Program-made: the position numbers and the translations under genes
Notes under the pieces: model-generated
Database searches by the model: none
Told to the model about the DNA's origin: nothing
The model's input: only the letters and a program-made list of their open reading frames with translations
NCBI GenBank assembly: GCA_934096715.1
Contig: CAKOMQ010000007.1
Location: 1 to 58,861 of the forward strand
Source of the DNA: an uncultured Bacilli bacterium
GTDB lineage: Bacteria > Bacillota_I > Bacilli_A > RF39 > UBA660
DNA length: 58,861 nt
Direction: 5' to 3'
Part shown: in pieces, positions 34,880 through 42,703 of the stretch
Layout: each line of letters starts with the position of its first letter
Numbering within the stretch: the first letter of the stretch is position 1

Positions 34880-34955
34880 AGGTATAGCGAGCAGATGTGT
34901 TTCACTTATACCATTAATAGTGTAAGTTATCGACTAAAAAGTCGATGACTTTTTT
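34880..34955 (+). ncRNA. Putative antisense RNA antitoxin
   Basis: A transcript of about 76 bases bounded by a plausible promoter and a textbook terminator (ATCGACT-AAAA-AGTCGAT, then GAC and six T, ending near 34955). It contains a hairpin GGTATA / TATACC. It is complementary to the 3' part of the toxin coding region and its downstream sequence, including the GCGAGCAG element used in mRNA 5'-3' pairing. Size and layout fit a type I antitoxin RNA. No transcript evidence is available here. Confidence 0.55.
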
Positions 34956-35033
34956 GATTAGACCAAGATGTATATACAAAATGACTAACCAAAAGGCTAC
35001 TTTTAATAGCTTATATTTAAGCCTTAATTTCAT
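34914..35033 (-). CDS. Small hydrophobic peptide, putative type I toxin (39 aa)
   Basis: A 39-residue peptide: basic start (MKLRLKYKLLK), one membrane helix (VAFWLVILYIHLGLI), then KKVIDFLVDNLHY. A strong AAAGGAG sits 9 bases before the ATG. The mRNA leader can mask that site, because upstream GTACCATC pairs with GATGGTAC, which overlaps the ribosome-binding region. The 5' GCGAGCAGGTGT can pair with 3' ACAC-AT-CTGCTCGC, recalling the closed folds of hok or aapA mRNAs. An antisense RNA overlaps the 3' end. The peptide matches no named toxin I know; the function is inferred from architecture. Confidence 0.65.
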   Translation of the reverse strand: MKLRLKYKLLKVAFWLVILYIHLGLIKKVIDFLVDNLHY

Positions 35034-35130
35034 CGTACCATCTCCTTTCAGTACAGATTCAAAACTATTGTTCCAAAACCCCCTGATAGTTTGATGGTAC
35101 AAGCCACAACACCTGCTCGCTTGGTTATAT

Positions 35131-35159
35131 ATCCTAAAATATGAAATAACAAATGTCAA
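35131..35159 (-). promoter_or_regulatory. Promoter of the putative toxin mRNA
   Basis: Minus strand TTGACA, 17 bases, TAGGAT. Transcription would start near 35124, just before the 5' pairing element. Confidence 0.6.
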
Positions 35160-35232
35160 GAAAAAAAGTTCGCCTTTTTTCGACAAAAACAATTAATTTA
35201 TGTCGTACTTTTGGGAAAATATAAAATTAAAA

Positions 35233-35262
35233 AAAGTACAAGATAATAAGTCCTTGTACTTT
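35233..35262 (-). terminator. Terminator downstream of the YihY gene (hairpin 1)
   Basis: AAAGTACAAG / CTTGTACTTT perfect arms, 10-base loop, with seven T on the minus strand. It is the best terminator for the yihY-like gene. Confidence 0.7.
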
Positions 35263-35272
35263 AGATATTATC

Positions 35273-35307
35273 CTTTAATAAATATATAACTAATATATTT
35301 ATTAAAG
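35273..35307. repeat. Perfect 15-bp inverted repeat (hairpin 2)
   Basis: CTTTAATAAATATAT / ATATATTTATTAAAG with a 5-base loop, between hairpins 1 and 3 in the gap below the YihY gene. Confidence 0.85.
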
Positions 35308-35314
35308 ATTTAAT

Positions 35315-35343
35315 AGTACACAAGATAATACCTGTTGTGTACT
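35315..35343. repeat. Perfect 9-bp inverted repeat (hairpin 3), related to hairpin 1
   Basis: AGTACACAA / TTGTGTACT around an 11-base loop. Loop and stem resemble hairpin 1 (both contain an AAGATAATA stretch), suggesting local duplication. Confidence 0.8.
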
Positions 35344-35360
35344 AATAGTATTATATGTAA

Positions 35361-36212
35361 TTATTCTTCTATTAAACTACCATTTTTTTCTAATCTTTTT
35401 TCTTCTCTATAATTAAGAGCAATTCCTATTGTAAAGACATAACATAAGAAATACATCCAAATCATTAATATAATAACATTAGCTATACCACCATATAATG
35501 CTGTATAAGAAGCAAAATTAGTAGCATAGTAAGCATATAAAGTAGTTCCTAATATCCACATTACAGTTGTAAATATAGCTCCATAATTTACAACCATTCC
35601 CCTTAATTTTCTATCAGGTGCTATAGTATATAATAACTTGATAATAAAGAATATAATTAACCAAGTAATAGGCCCTTCTATTATTCTAAATGTAAGTACT
35701 ATAGGATTAACAATAGCACTACTTAAATTAGCACTTACAAGTATATCAGTTATTGTATTGCCAAATACTTGTACTAGTAATATAAGTATAAATAAGAATA
35801 TTAATAAGAAAGTCATTCCTATTGCTTTAAGTCTTCTTATTATCCATGTTTTATTATCTATTCCATATATTGCATTACTTGTTGTAATTATACAATCTGC
35901 ACCATTACTTGCTATATATAAACCTACTATAATGGTAATAGCAAAGTTTATGCCACTCATACCATTAAATGATACACCAAGTACTATATTAGCAACACTT
36001 TCTGAAAAACTATTACTTAAAAAATCATATATTAAATTAGTATTAACATTAAGTATTGATGCAAAGTAAGAAATTAACGCTACTGTAGGGACTATAGCAA
36101 GAACAAAGAAGAAAGATAAGTTACCAGGAAGCAACACCATATCAGGTCTTTTAACAACTTTAAAGAAGTTATTAAAAAATCTTTTAACTTCACTTCTTAT
36201 TCTACTTGCCAT
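35361..36212 (-). CDS. YihY/BrkB-family membrane protein
   Basis: A 283-residue protein with six helices. LLPGNLSFFFVLAIVPTVAL and YGGIANVIILMIWMYFLCYV are the recognisable conserved segments. The family is widespread and its function is not settled (it was once misassigned as ribonuclease BN). Its start overlaps the GGDEF-like gene by 11 bases, so the two are co-translated. A terminator follows. Confidence 0.9.
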   Translation of the reverse strand: MASRIRSEVKRFFNNFFKVVKRPDMVLLPGNLSFFFVLAIVPTVALISYFASILNVNTNLIYDFLSNSFSESVANIVLGVSFNGMSGINFAITIIVGLYIASNGADCIITTSNAIYGIDNKTWIIRRLKAIGMTFLLIFLFILILLVQVFGNTITDILVSANLSSAIVNPIVLTFRIIEGPITWLIIFFIIKLLYTIAPDRKLRGMVVNYGAIFTTVMWILGTTLYAYYATNFASYTALYGGIANVIILMIWMYFLCYVFTIGIALNYREEKRLEKNGSLIEE

Positions 36213-38217
36213 TCTTTACACTTTCTTTAATTTTCTTCATATCTTCGATAGCTTCATTTAAAGCATCTTCAATAGTCTTTAAATCATTTTCAATAAAGCT
36301 ATAACCAAACTCTGCTCCATAATCATATGGAAGTTTTTTAATTTCTTTATTAAGTTTATGAATATAATTAGTTATTTGTTTTTGAGTATATCCAACTAAA
36401 TAGATAACAAATTCATTATCTCCACTACGCATTATTTCACTATTATCTAGTTGAGTTTTAATAAGTGCATTAGCGCATGCTTGTATTTGTTTATCTCCTT
36501 CATCATAACCATACTTGTCATTAATATATTTTATCTTATTTAAATCTATTACAAGTACTGTTTGAGGATAAATAGTATTATTATTCCAATCTTTTATAAA
36601 TCCACTTAAATAATTTCTATTTTTTAAACTAGTTAATTGATCTATAAACTTCATCTTATCATCTTTTTTAATTCTCTTACCTATTTTAATCTTCTTACTA
36701 TTTTTAAATAGTAAATAGAATATTGCAATTATTACTATAATACTTAAAATAATATATTTAGCGATAGTATTAAGCAAATTACCATGATTAATAATAGATT
36801 CATGTAAGTTTATTCCATTATTTATCATAGTAGATTCATCTACTATATTAATATAACTATTAAATAAAACATTTAATATATTATATTTTTCTTCTATTTT
36901 AAAATTATAACTATTATTTATTAAAGTATTATATTTACTAGAATAATTATTTAATTTATTATTAGCTAAGTAATCAAATTGATAAGTATCTAATACTATT
37001 ATTTCATTCTTATTATTTAAACTATATAGTTCTTCAATATTATCATAAGTTCTTACATCTATTCCACTAATACTATTTAAATATTTATTTAATATACTAT
37101 TTTTAAGTACATAGACTCTTTTATTAATAAGACCATATACAGAATTAAATGTTATATCATTATCTTTATTAGTAGCAATAGTTAAACTAGTTTTAATACC
37201 ATTTTCTATTTTAGTAAAATTACTATCTATATTCTTATTAAAATCAAAATAGATATCTATACTACCTTTTTTTATTTGACTTTCAAGTTTATTATTATTT
37301 TTAAATTTAGTTATATTAAATTTAACACCAGATAATTCACTAAATCCTTGTAAATAAGATGCTACTATTCCACCATAGTCACCACTCATTATAACTTCAT
37401 AAGGACTATTATTAACAAATCCATAGTTATAGTCAATACTTCTTAATTTATCTAAATCAGTATCACTAATACTTAGACTACTAGAAATTACTTTTAAACT
37501 ATTCTTGTTAAAAGATTCCTTATAATTACTATCTAACCATCTATTTAAGTATTTACTAATAATACTACTAAGTGTTTCTCCATCACTTCTAAACACATAA
37601 TAATTATTTAAATCACTTAAATGATTACATATAAAATAGTTCTTATTTAATATTAAATTTATATTCTCTATTCTAGGCACTATTATATAATCAGTTTCCA
37701 TATTATATAATTTATCTAAACTATCATATTTAACTAACTCAACAGAATATTCTTTTAAATAATTACTTACATATTCATAATCACTACTTGATACACCAAT
37801 ACGTTTCTTATTTAGATTATCTAAATTATATAAATATTCTTTATTTTTACTAACTACAACATAATGATCTTTGTATATAAGTGAATCTTCTTTACTAACT
37901 ACTTTAGTAACATCAAACTTTAAATTAGAAGTTACACTTTCTTTATCTACAGTAATAGGATTAGTCTTAATACCATATTCATTTTCTAAGTCATTTAGAA
38001 AATCATAATATACACCAGTACCATTATTACTAAATATATTACTATCTTTAGATACATAAATATTGTTGACATTATTTATATTATTATTTATCCATCTTTT
38101 TTCAGCACTACTAAGTCTATTCTCATCATTTATATAATTTAAAAATATTGTTAATCCTACTAAAAGAATTATTAATCCTATAACAGATAAAATTATTTTT
38201 TTCTTCTTTTTTTTCAT
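36202..38217 (-). CDS. Membrane receptor: solute-binding-like sensor with degenerate GGDEF domain
   Basis: A 671-residue protein: helix at about 8-26, two external SBP_bac_3-like modules (about 55-245 and 260-500), a second helix at about 516-537, then a GGDEF fold from DQLTSLKNRNYL. Diguanylate cyclases carry GG(D/E)EF; here the loop reads SGDNEF, so the second Gly and the metal-binding acidic residue are replaced. No RxxD inhibitory site precedes it. Catalysis is therefore doubtful, and it may bind nucleotide as an effector. It lies one base after the 38219 gene and overlaps the YihY gene. Confidence 0.85.
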   Translation of the reverse strand: MKKKKKKIILSVIGLIILLVGLTIFLNYINDENRLSSAEKRWINNNINNVNNIYVSKDSNIFSNNGTGVYYDFLNDLENEYGIKTNPITVDKESVTSNLKFDVTKVVSKEDSLIYKDHYVVVSKNKEYLYNLDNLNKKRIGVSSSDYEYVSNYLKEYSVELVKYDSLDKLYNMETDYIIVPRIENINLILNKNYFICNHLSDLNNYYVFRSDGETLSSIISKYLNRWLDSNYKESFNKNSLKVISSSLSISDTDLDKLRSIDYNYGFVNNSPYEVIMSGDYGGIVASYLQGFSELSGVKFNITKFKNNNKLESQIKKGSIDIYFDFNKNIDSNFTKIENGIKTSLTIATNKDNDITFNSVYGLINKRVYVLKNSILNKYLNSISGIDVRTYDNIEELYSLNNKNEIIVLDTYQFDYLANNKLNNYSSKYNTLINNSYNFKIEEKYNILNVLFNSYINIVDESTMINNGINLHESIINHGNLLNTIAKYIILSIIVIIAIFYLLFKNSKKIKIGKRIKKDDKMKFIDQLTSLKNRNYLSGFIKDWNNNTIYPQTVLVIDLNKIKYINDKYGYDEGDKQIQACANALIKTQLDNSEIMRSGDNEFVIYLVGYTQKQITNYIHKLNKEIKKLPYDYGAEFGYSFIENDLKTIEDALNEAIEDMKKIKESVKNGK

Positions 38218-38218
38218 A

Positions 38219-38716
38219 CTACTTATTAGTTTCTACTACGGTATTATTATTCCATACCATAATTCCACTACCTCCACTATTTCTAGCCCCCATGATTGTA
38301 TAAGCAGGTACATCAGCAGTACCACTTTGTGTAATTGTTACATTAAAATCATAATACTTAAGATATTTTTCACTAAAATATGTAAGAAGTGTTTCAGCAC
38401 CAGTTTTAGCATCATTCATGCTAGTTCCAGCTGCATAAGTAACTTTAATATAAATTAACTTACTCATTTTACTTACATTAATACTTACATCTTCTATACT
38501 TGTATTTTCTTTCGATTTACTAATAACACTATTTTTAACTTTATCAGTAATCTTATATTTATTACTATCTTTTAGTCTATCTCCACTTTCACTATCACTA
38601 GATCCATAAAAGTATGTTAAGGATACTAGTAATATGATTGTAAAACAAACTATTAACACTATTGCCAAAACCATCAAAACCCTGTTTTCATTCCACATTT
38701 TTTTAAATTTATTCAT
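38219..38716 (-). CDS. Unknown membrane-anchored protein
   Basis: A 165-residue protein with one helix at about 14-36 and an external domain that starts Ser/Asp/Glu-rich and then has a mixed alpha/beta pattern (MSKLIYIKVTYAAGTSMNDAK; key YIKVTYAAGT). No family recognised. It ends one base before the degenerate GGDEF receptor gene, so a role in the same signalling pathway is plausible. Confidence 0.65.
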   Translation of the reverse strand: MNKFKKMWNENRVLMVLAIVLIVCFTIILLVSLTYFYGSSDSESGDRLKDSNKYKITDKVKNSVISKSKENTSIEDVSINVSKMSKLIYIKVTYAAGTSMNDAKTGAETLLTYFSEKYLKYYDFNVTITQSGTADVPAYTIMGARNSGGSGIMVWNNNTVVETNK

Positions 38717-38775
38717 AACATCTCCACCTTTGGCAATATAATTATACTATATAATATTATGAATTTCAATTTGAA

Positions 38776-39270
38776 TTATTTAAAAATGCTACTTGATACA
38801 TATCTTGTATCGTTAACAACAACATGACAATTTTTATCTATTTTATTAATTTTTTCTACTATATTCTTACTACTTTTACCAGAGATATCAAAGAAATACA
38901 GTATTTTTTTATCATTCAGTTTTATTTTATTTACTAAAATTTTTTCACTATTTAATAAATCATCTATATTTTTAGAACTTATTACTTCTATTTTTACCAT
39001 ACTTTTAGAAAACCTACGTGATAGTTTAGAACCAATCAAAGTACCTGTTGCATATCCGGCGGCATAAAATATTGCGATAAGCATGGTGTTATTTATTTTA
39101 TCTGCAGTAGATAACGCTTCTTTAGCTACAATAAACCATATAATCACTTCAAAGAACGCTATTATAAAAGGCTCAATTACTTTTTCTTTCGATAATAAAA
39201 TAGTTCTTATTGTACCTAAGGTAACATCTACTACTCTAGCCATAAATATTTTAAGACATACTAGTACCAT
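38776..39270 (-). CDS. UPF0316/DUF2179-type membrane protein
   Basis: A 164-residue protein with three helices in the first 95 residues (RVVDVTLGTIRTILLSKEK and YAAGYATGTLIGSKL are family hallmarks) and a soluble C-terminal DUF2179-like domain. Its function is unknown. It lies 59 bases upstream of the anchored unknown gene and may be transcribed with it. Confidence 0.88.
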   Translation of the reverse strand: MVLVCLKIFMARVVDVTLGTIRTILLSKEKVIEPFIIAFFEVIIWFIVAKEALSTADKINNTMLIAIFYAAGYATGTLIGSKLSRRFSKSMVKIEVISSKNIDDLLNSEKILVNKIKLNDKKILYFFDISGKSSKNIVEKINKIDKNCHVVVNDTRYVSSSIFK

Positions 39271-39320
39271 TATTCTTCACCAGTATTATTATTTACTTAT
39301 TAGGAACATTTTATCCAAAG

Positions 39321-39342
39321 AAAAAATCTAGTATAAACTAGA
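39321..39342 (-). terminator. Terminator of surface-protein copy B
   Basis: Minus strand TCTAGT-TTAT-ACTAGA followed by TTTTTT. The 60 bases between it and the stop also hold a GGTCTCGTT direct repeat and GTTAAG/CTTAAC pairs. Confidence 0.75.
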
Positions 39343-39405
39343 CTTAACTTTATAGTATCTTTTATACGAGACACAGTTAAGTTAACGAGACCAACGAGAC
39401 CGACC

Positions 39406-40938
39406 TTAACTTTCTATTATAAATGGATTTTCTAGACTTCCTGTTCCATCTGCTGTAATTTTAACATCATTTGTTAGATAGAAAACTGGGCGAGTGAAAC
39501 CACTATAATTAACATCCGAATATACAAAACCACCGAACGGAGTAACAGACCACGCATCATAAGTGGTACTACTATAAGCGCCAAAACGAGATAGTGTCCA
39601 CTCATTGCCATTGTAAATTGCTTCATTATTTTTTAAGGTCATCCAGCCATCACTTAAACTATCATAATCAGATTTATTTATTAGTTGCAAAGAACTTGAG
39701 CCTAATGATAACATGCAGTCGCTTGCATACATTAAGCCTATTTTGGCACTTGGTGTTGTCCATTCACCTACTGTACTAGATTTTCCTGTTCTATTCATTT
39801 CATGTAAATATATTTGTTGTGTTGTTATACTATAATAGTTTGGACCATTACTTCCATCATTTGTTTTGGTATTTACTGCACTCCATGTCCAGTTTTCTAT
39901 TTTATTACTCCATGTTGCGTTTTGCATGTAATCGTATGTTGTATTTGTTAAGAAATAACTTCCATTAAGTCCTTTATACATATCACTGTTTTCCCATGAT
40001 ATATCTGTTTTAGTATCTGCATTCCATGGATACTCTCCTAATTGTTTATATTTGATTAATTTTACATGATTTTTTCCGTTTGAATCTGAGAATACTCCTA
40101 ATACTCTATACATGTATTTATCTTGATTTGCTGTACAAGTGGATTTATCTGTTGTGCCGAAACATATAAAATTATTTGGATTTGTACTAGTTCCTACTGC
40201 TCCACTTCCTGTATATCTATAGCCATCTCCTTCTAGTCCACTTTGCCATAAGTTGCCAGAATCAATTAAGTATTGTGCTATTTCTGGACCAGGTTTATGT
40301 AACTTACATGAAAATGCTTTTGTATCTTCATTATTATATGGTTCTATTTTTATTGTGTATGAATTACCTACTAGTTTATCTTGTGTATTTGCTGTATTTG
40401 TTACACTACTAGTTAATGCTATTGATACACTATTTCCTTTTGTTAAGTTTTTGATTTCTCCACTTACTATAATTCCATCAGTTCCTGCAGTTGTAAGTTC
40501 TTTTAAAGTCATAGTCTTATCTCCAACTACTACTTTTACATCTGAGTCACTATTATCTGTTATTGGAGTCGTAACTGTCGCTGTTACCTTATAATTATAA
40601 GTACAATCTAGTGCTTCATCTCCTTCTGGTAAACTTGCTATTGCTAATGTGTAATTTGGATTAGTTTCAAGTGCTAATCCACTTTCATTTTCATTAGCAT
40701 AATAAGTCTTTCCTGCATTTGCTTGACTCATAAGGCTAGCATCTAAATTTAGATATAACTTAGATGTTTTTGTTTGCATTGTTGGATTTCCTAAGTTGTT
40801 TGCTTTACCTGTTACCTTAGCCCCTGTCTTATCACTAGTTGCATTTATACTAAAGTATGCATATGTTCCACCAATTAATAGTAATAATGCAAAAGTAAAT
40901 ACTACAACTATAAGTTGTTTTTTTTCTGGTTTTTTCAT
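39406..40938 (-). CDS. SipW-type surface protein, lectin-like C-domain (copy B)
   Basis: A 510-residue paralogue with the same order: GGTYAYFS signal region, conserved domain about 50-215, C-terminal domain about 220-510 with DGYRYTGSGAVGTS, KYMYRVLGVFSDSNG and TRPVFYL. Its first 210 residues are nearly identical to copies A, D and G, while the 31 codons before Arg-Pro (39493-39585) differ almost completely from them. It follows copy C by 42 bases, so the two may be cotranscribed. Confidence 0.88.
   Translation of the reverse strand: MKKPEKKQLIVVVFTFALLLLIGGTYAYFSINATSDKTGAKVTGKANNLGNPTMQTKTSKLYLNLDASLMSQANAGKTYYANENESGLALETNPNYTLAIASLPEGDEALDCTYNYKVTATVTTPITDNSDSDVKVVVGDKTMTLKELTTAGTDGIIVSGEIKNLTKGNSVSIALTSSVTNTANTQDKLVGNSYTIKIEPYNNEDTKAFSCKLHKPGPEIAQYLIDSGNLWQSGLEGDGYRYTGSGAVGTSTNPNNFICFGTTDKSTCTANQDKYMYRVLGVFSDSNGKNHVKLIKYKQLGEYPWNADTKTDISWENSDMYKGLNGSYFLTNTTYDYMQNATWSNKIENWTWSAVNTKTNDGSNGPNYYSITTQQIYLHEMNRTGKSSTVGEWTTPSAKIGLMYASDCMLSLGSSSLQLINKSDYDSLSDGWMTLKNNEAIYNGNEWTLSRFGAYSSTTYDAWSVTPFGGFVYSDVNYSGFTRPVFYLTNDVKITADGTGSLENPFIIES
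39493..39585 (-). other. Hypervariable segment of copy B (DGR-like)
   Basis: 31 codons between an invariant Ser-Arg and Arg-Pro. Conserved anchors (Ala-Trp, Gly, Val) keep A-free codons such as GCG TGG and GGT. Of the 14 variable positions after the Trp, 11 codons end in a pyrimidine. The 3' flank (CGCCCAGT) is shared with copies D and G. Confidence 0.7.
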
Positions 40939-40980
40939 CAGTTAACCTTCTTTCTTTAATATTTTAAAATCAATTTTATT

Positions 40981-42552
40981 TTATTCTTCACCTATAACAT
41001 AAGGAGTTTCAAATTTACCATCACCTTTTATGTAATTTATATCACCGTTTATATACATAACAGGTCTTACATAATGTTCTCCATTAACCACCCAATCTGA
41101 AATATATGCATCTGAACCACTTTGAAATAATATCCAACTATAATATACTAAATTATCGTTTACAAACTTACCGCCATATCTTGGCATTATCCATTCATAT
41201 GCAGATGATGCAGTCGTTAAATAGCTCGTTTTAAGTATAGAAGAACTGTTTCTAATTCCTTTTGTTAGTTTAAGAGAAGTATCACCTAGAGAAAGAGCAA
41301 AATCACTAGCGTCCATAATTCCAACTTTTGCAGTAGGCGTTGTCCATTCTCCTATTTCAGTTGTTTTATTTGCTCTATTTTTTTCATGTAAATATATTTG
41401 AGTTGGAGACATACTATAATAATTTGGTCCATCACTACCATCAGATGTTTTAGTATGTACTGCAGTCCATTTCCAGTCAGCAATTCTATTTAACCAAATA
41501 TTATCTTGTAAATAAGTATAATATGTATTATTCAAGAAATATGTATCATTTAATCCTTTGTATAAATCTGTGTTTTCCCATGATGCATTTACAGAAGTAT
41601 CTGCATTATATTTATAATCAATAGTAGTAGGATTATTAGTAGTAGTTGCTAAATAATATTGCTTTACTAATTTCAAATATTTTTTACCATTTGCATCATT
41701 AAAAACTCCTAGTATTCTATACATATATTTAGCTGGTAAACTTGTACATTGAGCACTATTAGAAGTACCAAAGCAAATAAAATTATTTGGGGTATTGGAA
41801 CTAGTTCCTACATATCTGTACCCATCACCATCAAGTCCACTATTCCATAATTCACCCGAATTAACAAGTTTGCTTGCTATTGTACCATCGTCTGCTAATA
41901 CTTCCCCCGCTAAATCACAAGAAAAGCCTTTATTGTTTCCACTAGTATATGGAGCAATAGTAATTGTATAAGAATTTTCAGATAAATCATTTTGATTTTC
42001 TACTGTATTTTCTACTGTACTTGACAATGCAATAGATTGATCTATACCAGCAGTTAAATTTAATATTTTACCAGTAACTATAACACCACTTGTACCTGCT
42101 GCAACTATTTCTTTTAATGTCTTAGTAGTACTACCAATTGTTACTTTAACATCTGAGTCACTATTATCATTAATTGCCTTTTTTAATGTAGCAGTTATCT
42201 TAAAACTATAAGTACAATCTAATTTTCTTTCACCCTCTGCTAAACTAGCTGTTGCTAAAATGTAATTTGGATTTATTGTAAGTGGTGTACCACTACTATC
42301 AGAATTTGCATAATAAATAGTACCTTGATGTTGACTACTCATTTCATCATTAGTAAATTTTAAATATAGCTTACTAGTGTTAGTAGTAAAACTAGTAGTA
42401 CCATATTTATTAGTTTCTCCAGATATAACAGAATCTGTAGCTTTGTTATCTACTCCAATACTAAAGTATGCATATGTTGCTCCGACAACAAATATTAACA
42501 TAACAAAAATTCCCATTGCAAATAATTGTCGTTCCTTTTCGATTTTTTTCAT
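40981..42552 (-). CDS. SipW-type surface protein, divergent copy (copy C)
   Basis: A 523-residue, most divergent member. VVGATYAYFSIGVDNKATD replaces the usual signal region, and the conserved domain keeps YYANSDSSGTPLTINPNYIL-like features at much lower identity. The C-terminal domain keeps DGYRYVGTSSN, FICFGTSNSAQC, KYMYRILGVFNDANG and VRPVMYI. The segment before Arg-Pro is longer (22 residues after Trp) than the standard 19. It looks like an older branch of the family, located just downstream of the PBP gene. Confidence 0.85.
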   Translation of the reverse strand: MKKIEKERQLFAMGIFVMLIFVVGATYAYFSIGVDNKATDSVISGETNKYGTTSFTTNTSKLYLKFTNDEMSSQHQGTIYYANSDSSGTPLTINPNYILATASLAEGERKLDCTYSFKITATLKKAINDNSDSDVKVTIGSTTKTLKEIVAAGTSGVIVTGKILNLTAGIDQSIALSSTVENTVENQNDLSENSYTITIAPYTSGNNKGFSCDLAGEVLADDGTIASKLVNSGELWNSGLDGDGYRYVGTSSNTPNNFICFGTSNSAQCTSLPAKYMYRILGVFNDANGKKYLKLVKQYYLATTTNNPTTIDYKYNADTSVNASWENTDLYKGLNDTYFLNNTYYTYLQDNIWLNRIADWKWTAVHTKTSDGSDGPNYYSMSPTQIYLHEKNRANKTTEIGEWTTPTAKVGIMDASDFALSLGDTSLKLTKGIRNSSSILKTSYLTTASSAYEWIMPRYGGKFVNDNLVYYSWILFQSGSDAYISDWVVNGEHYVRPVMYINGDINYIKGDGKFETPYVIGEE

Positions 42553-42679
42553 ATTTACCTACACTCTCTATAATAAGAATAATATAATAAAAAGAAAAAA
42601 ACAATATAAAAGTATAATTGACTAAAGAATTTTACATAGTTATATGTATACATAATCTAAGTTTAATTATTATCCATAT

Positions 42680-42703
42680 AAAAAACAGGATAAACCTGTT
42701 TTA
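42680..42703 (-). terminator. Terminator of the mraZ-rsmH-ftsL-PBP operon
   Basis: Minus strand AAAACAGG-TTTAT-CCTGTTTTTT, overlapping the PBP stop region. It separates the operon from surface copies C and B. Confidence 0.85.

Noticed and set aside
34914..35192. 92-residue version of the small toxin ORF
   Set aside because: The extra 53 N-terminal residues would be encoded by the promoter and structured leader; the strong ribosome-binding site supports the 39-residue start at 35033.
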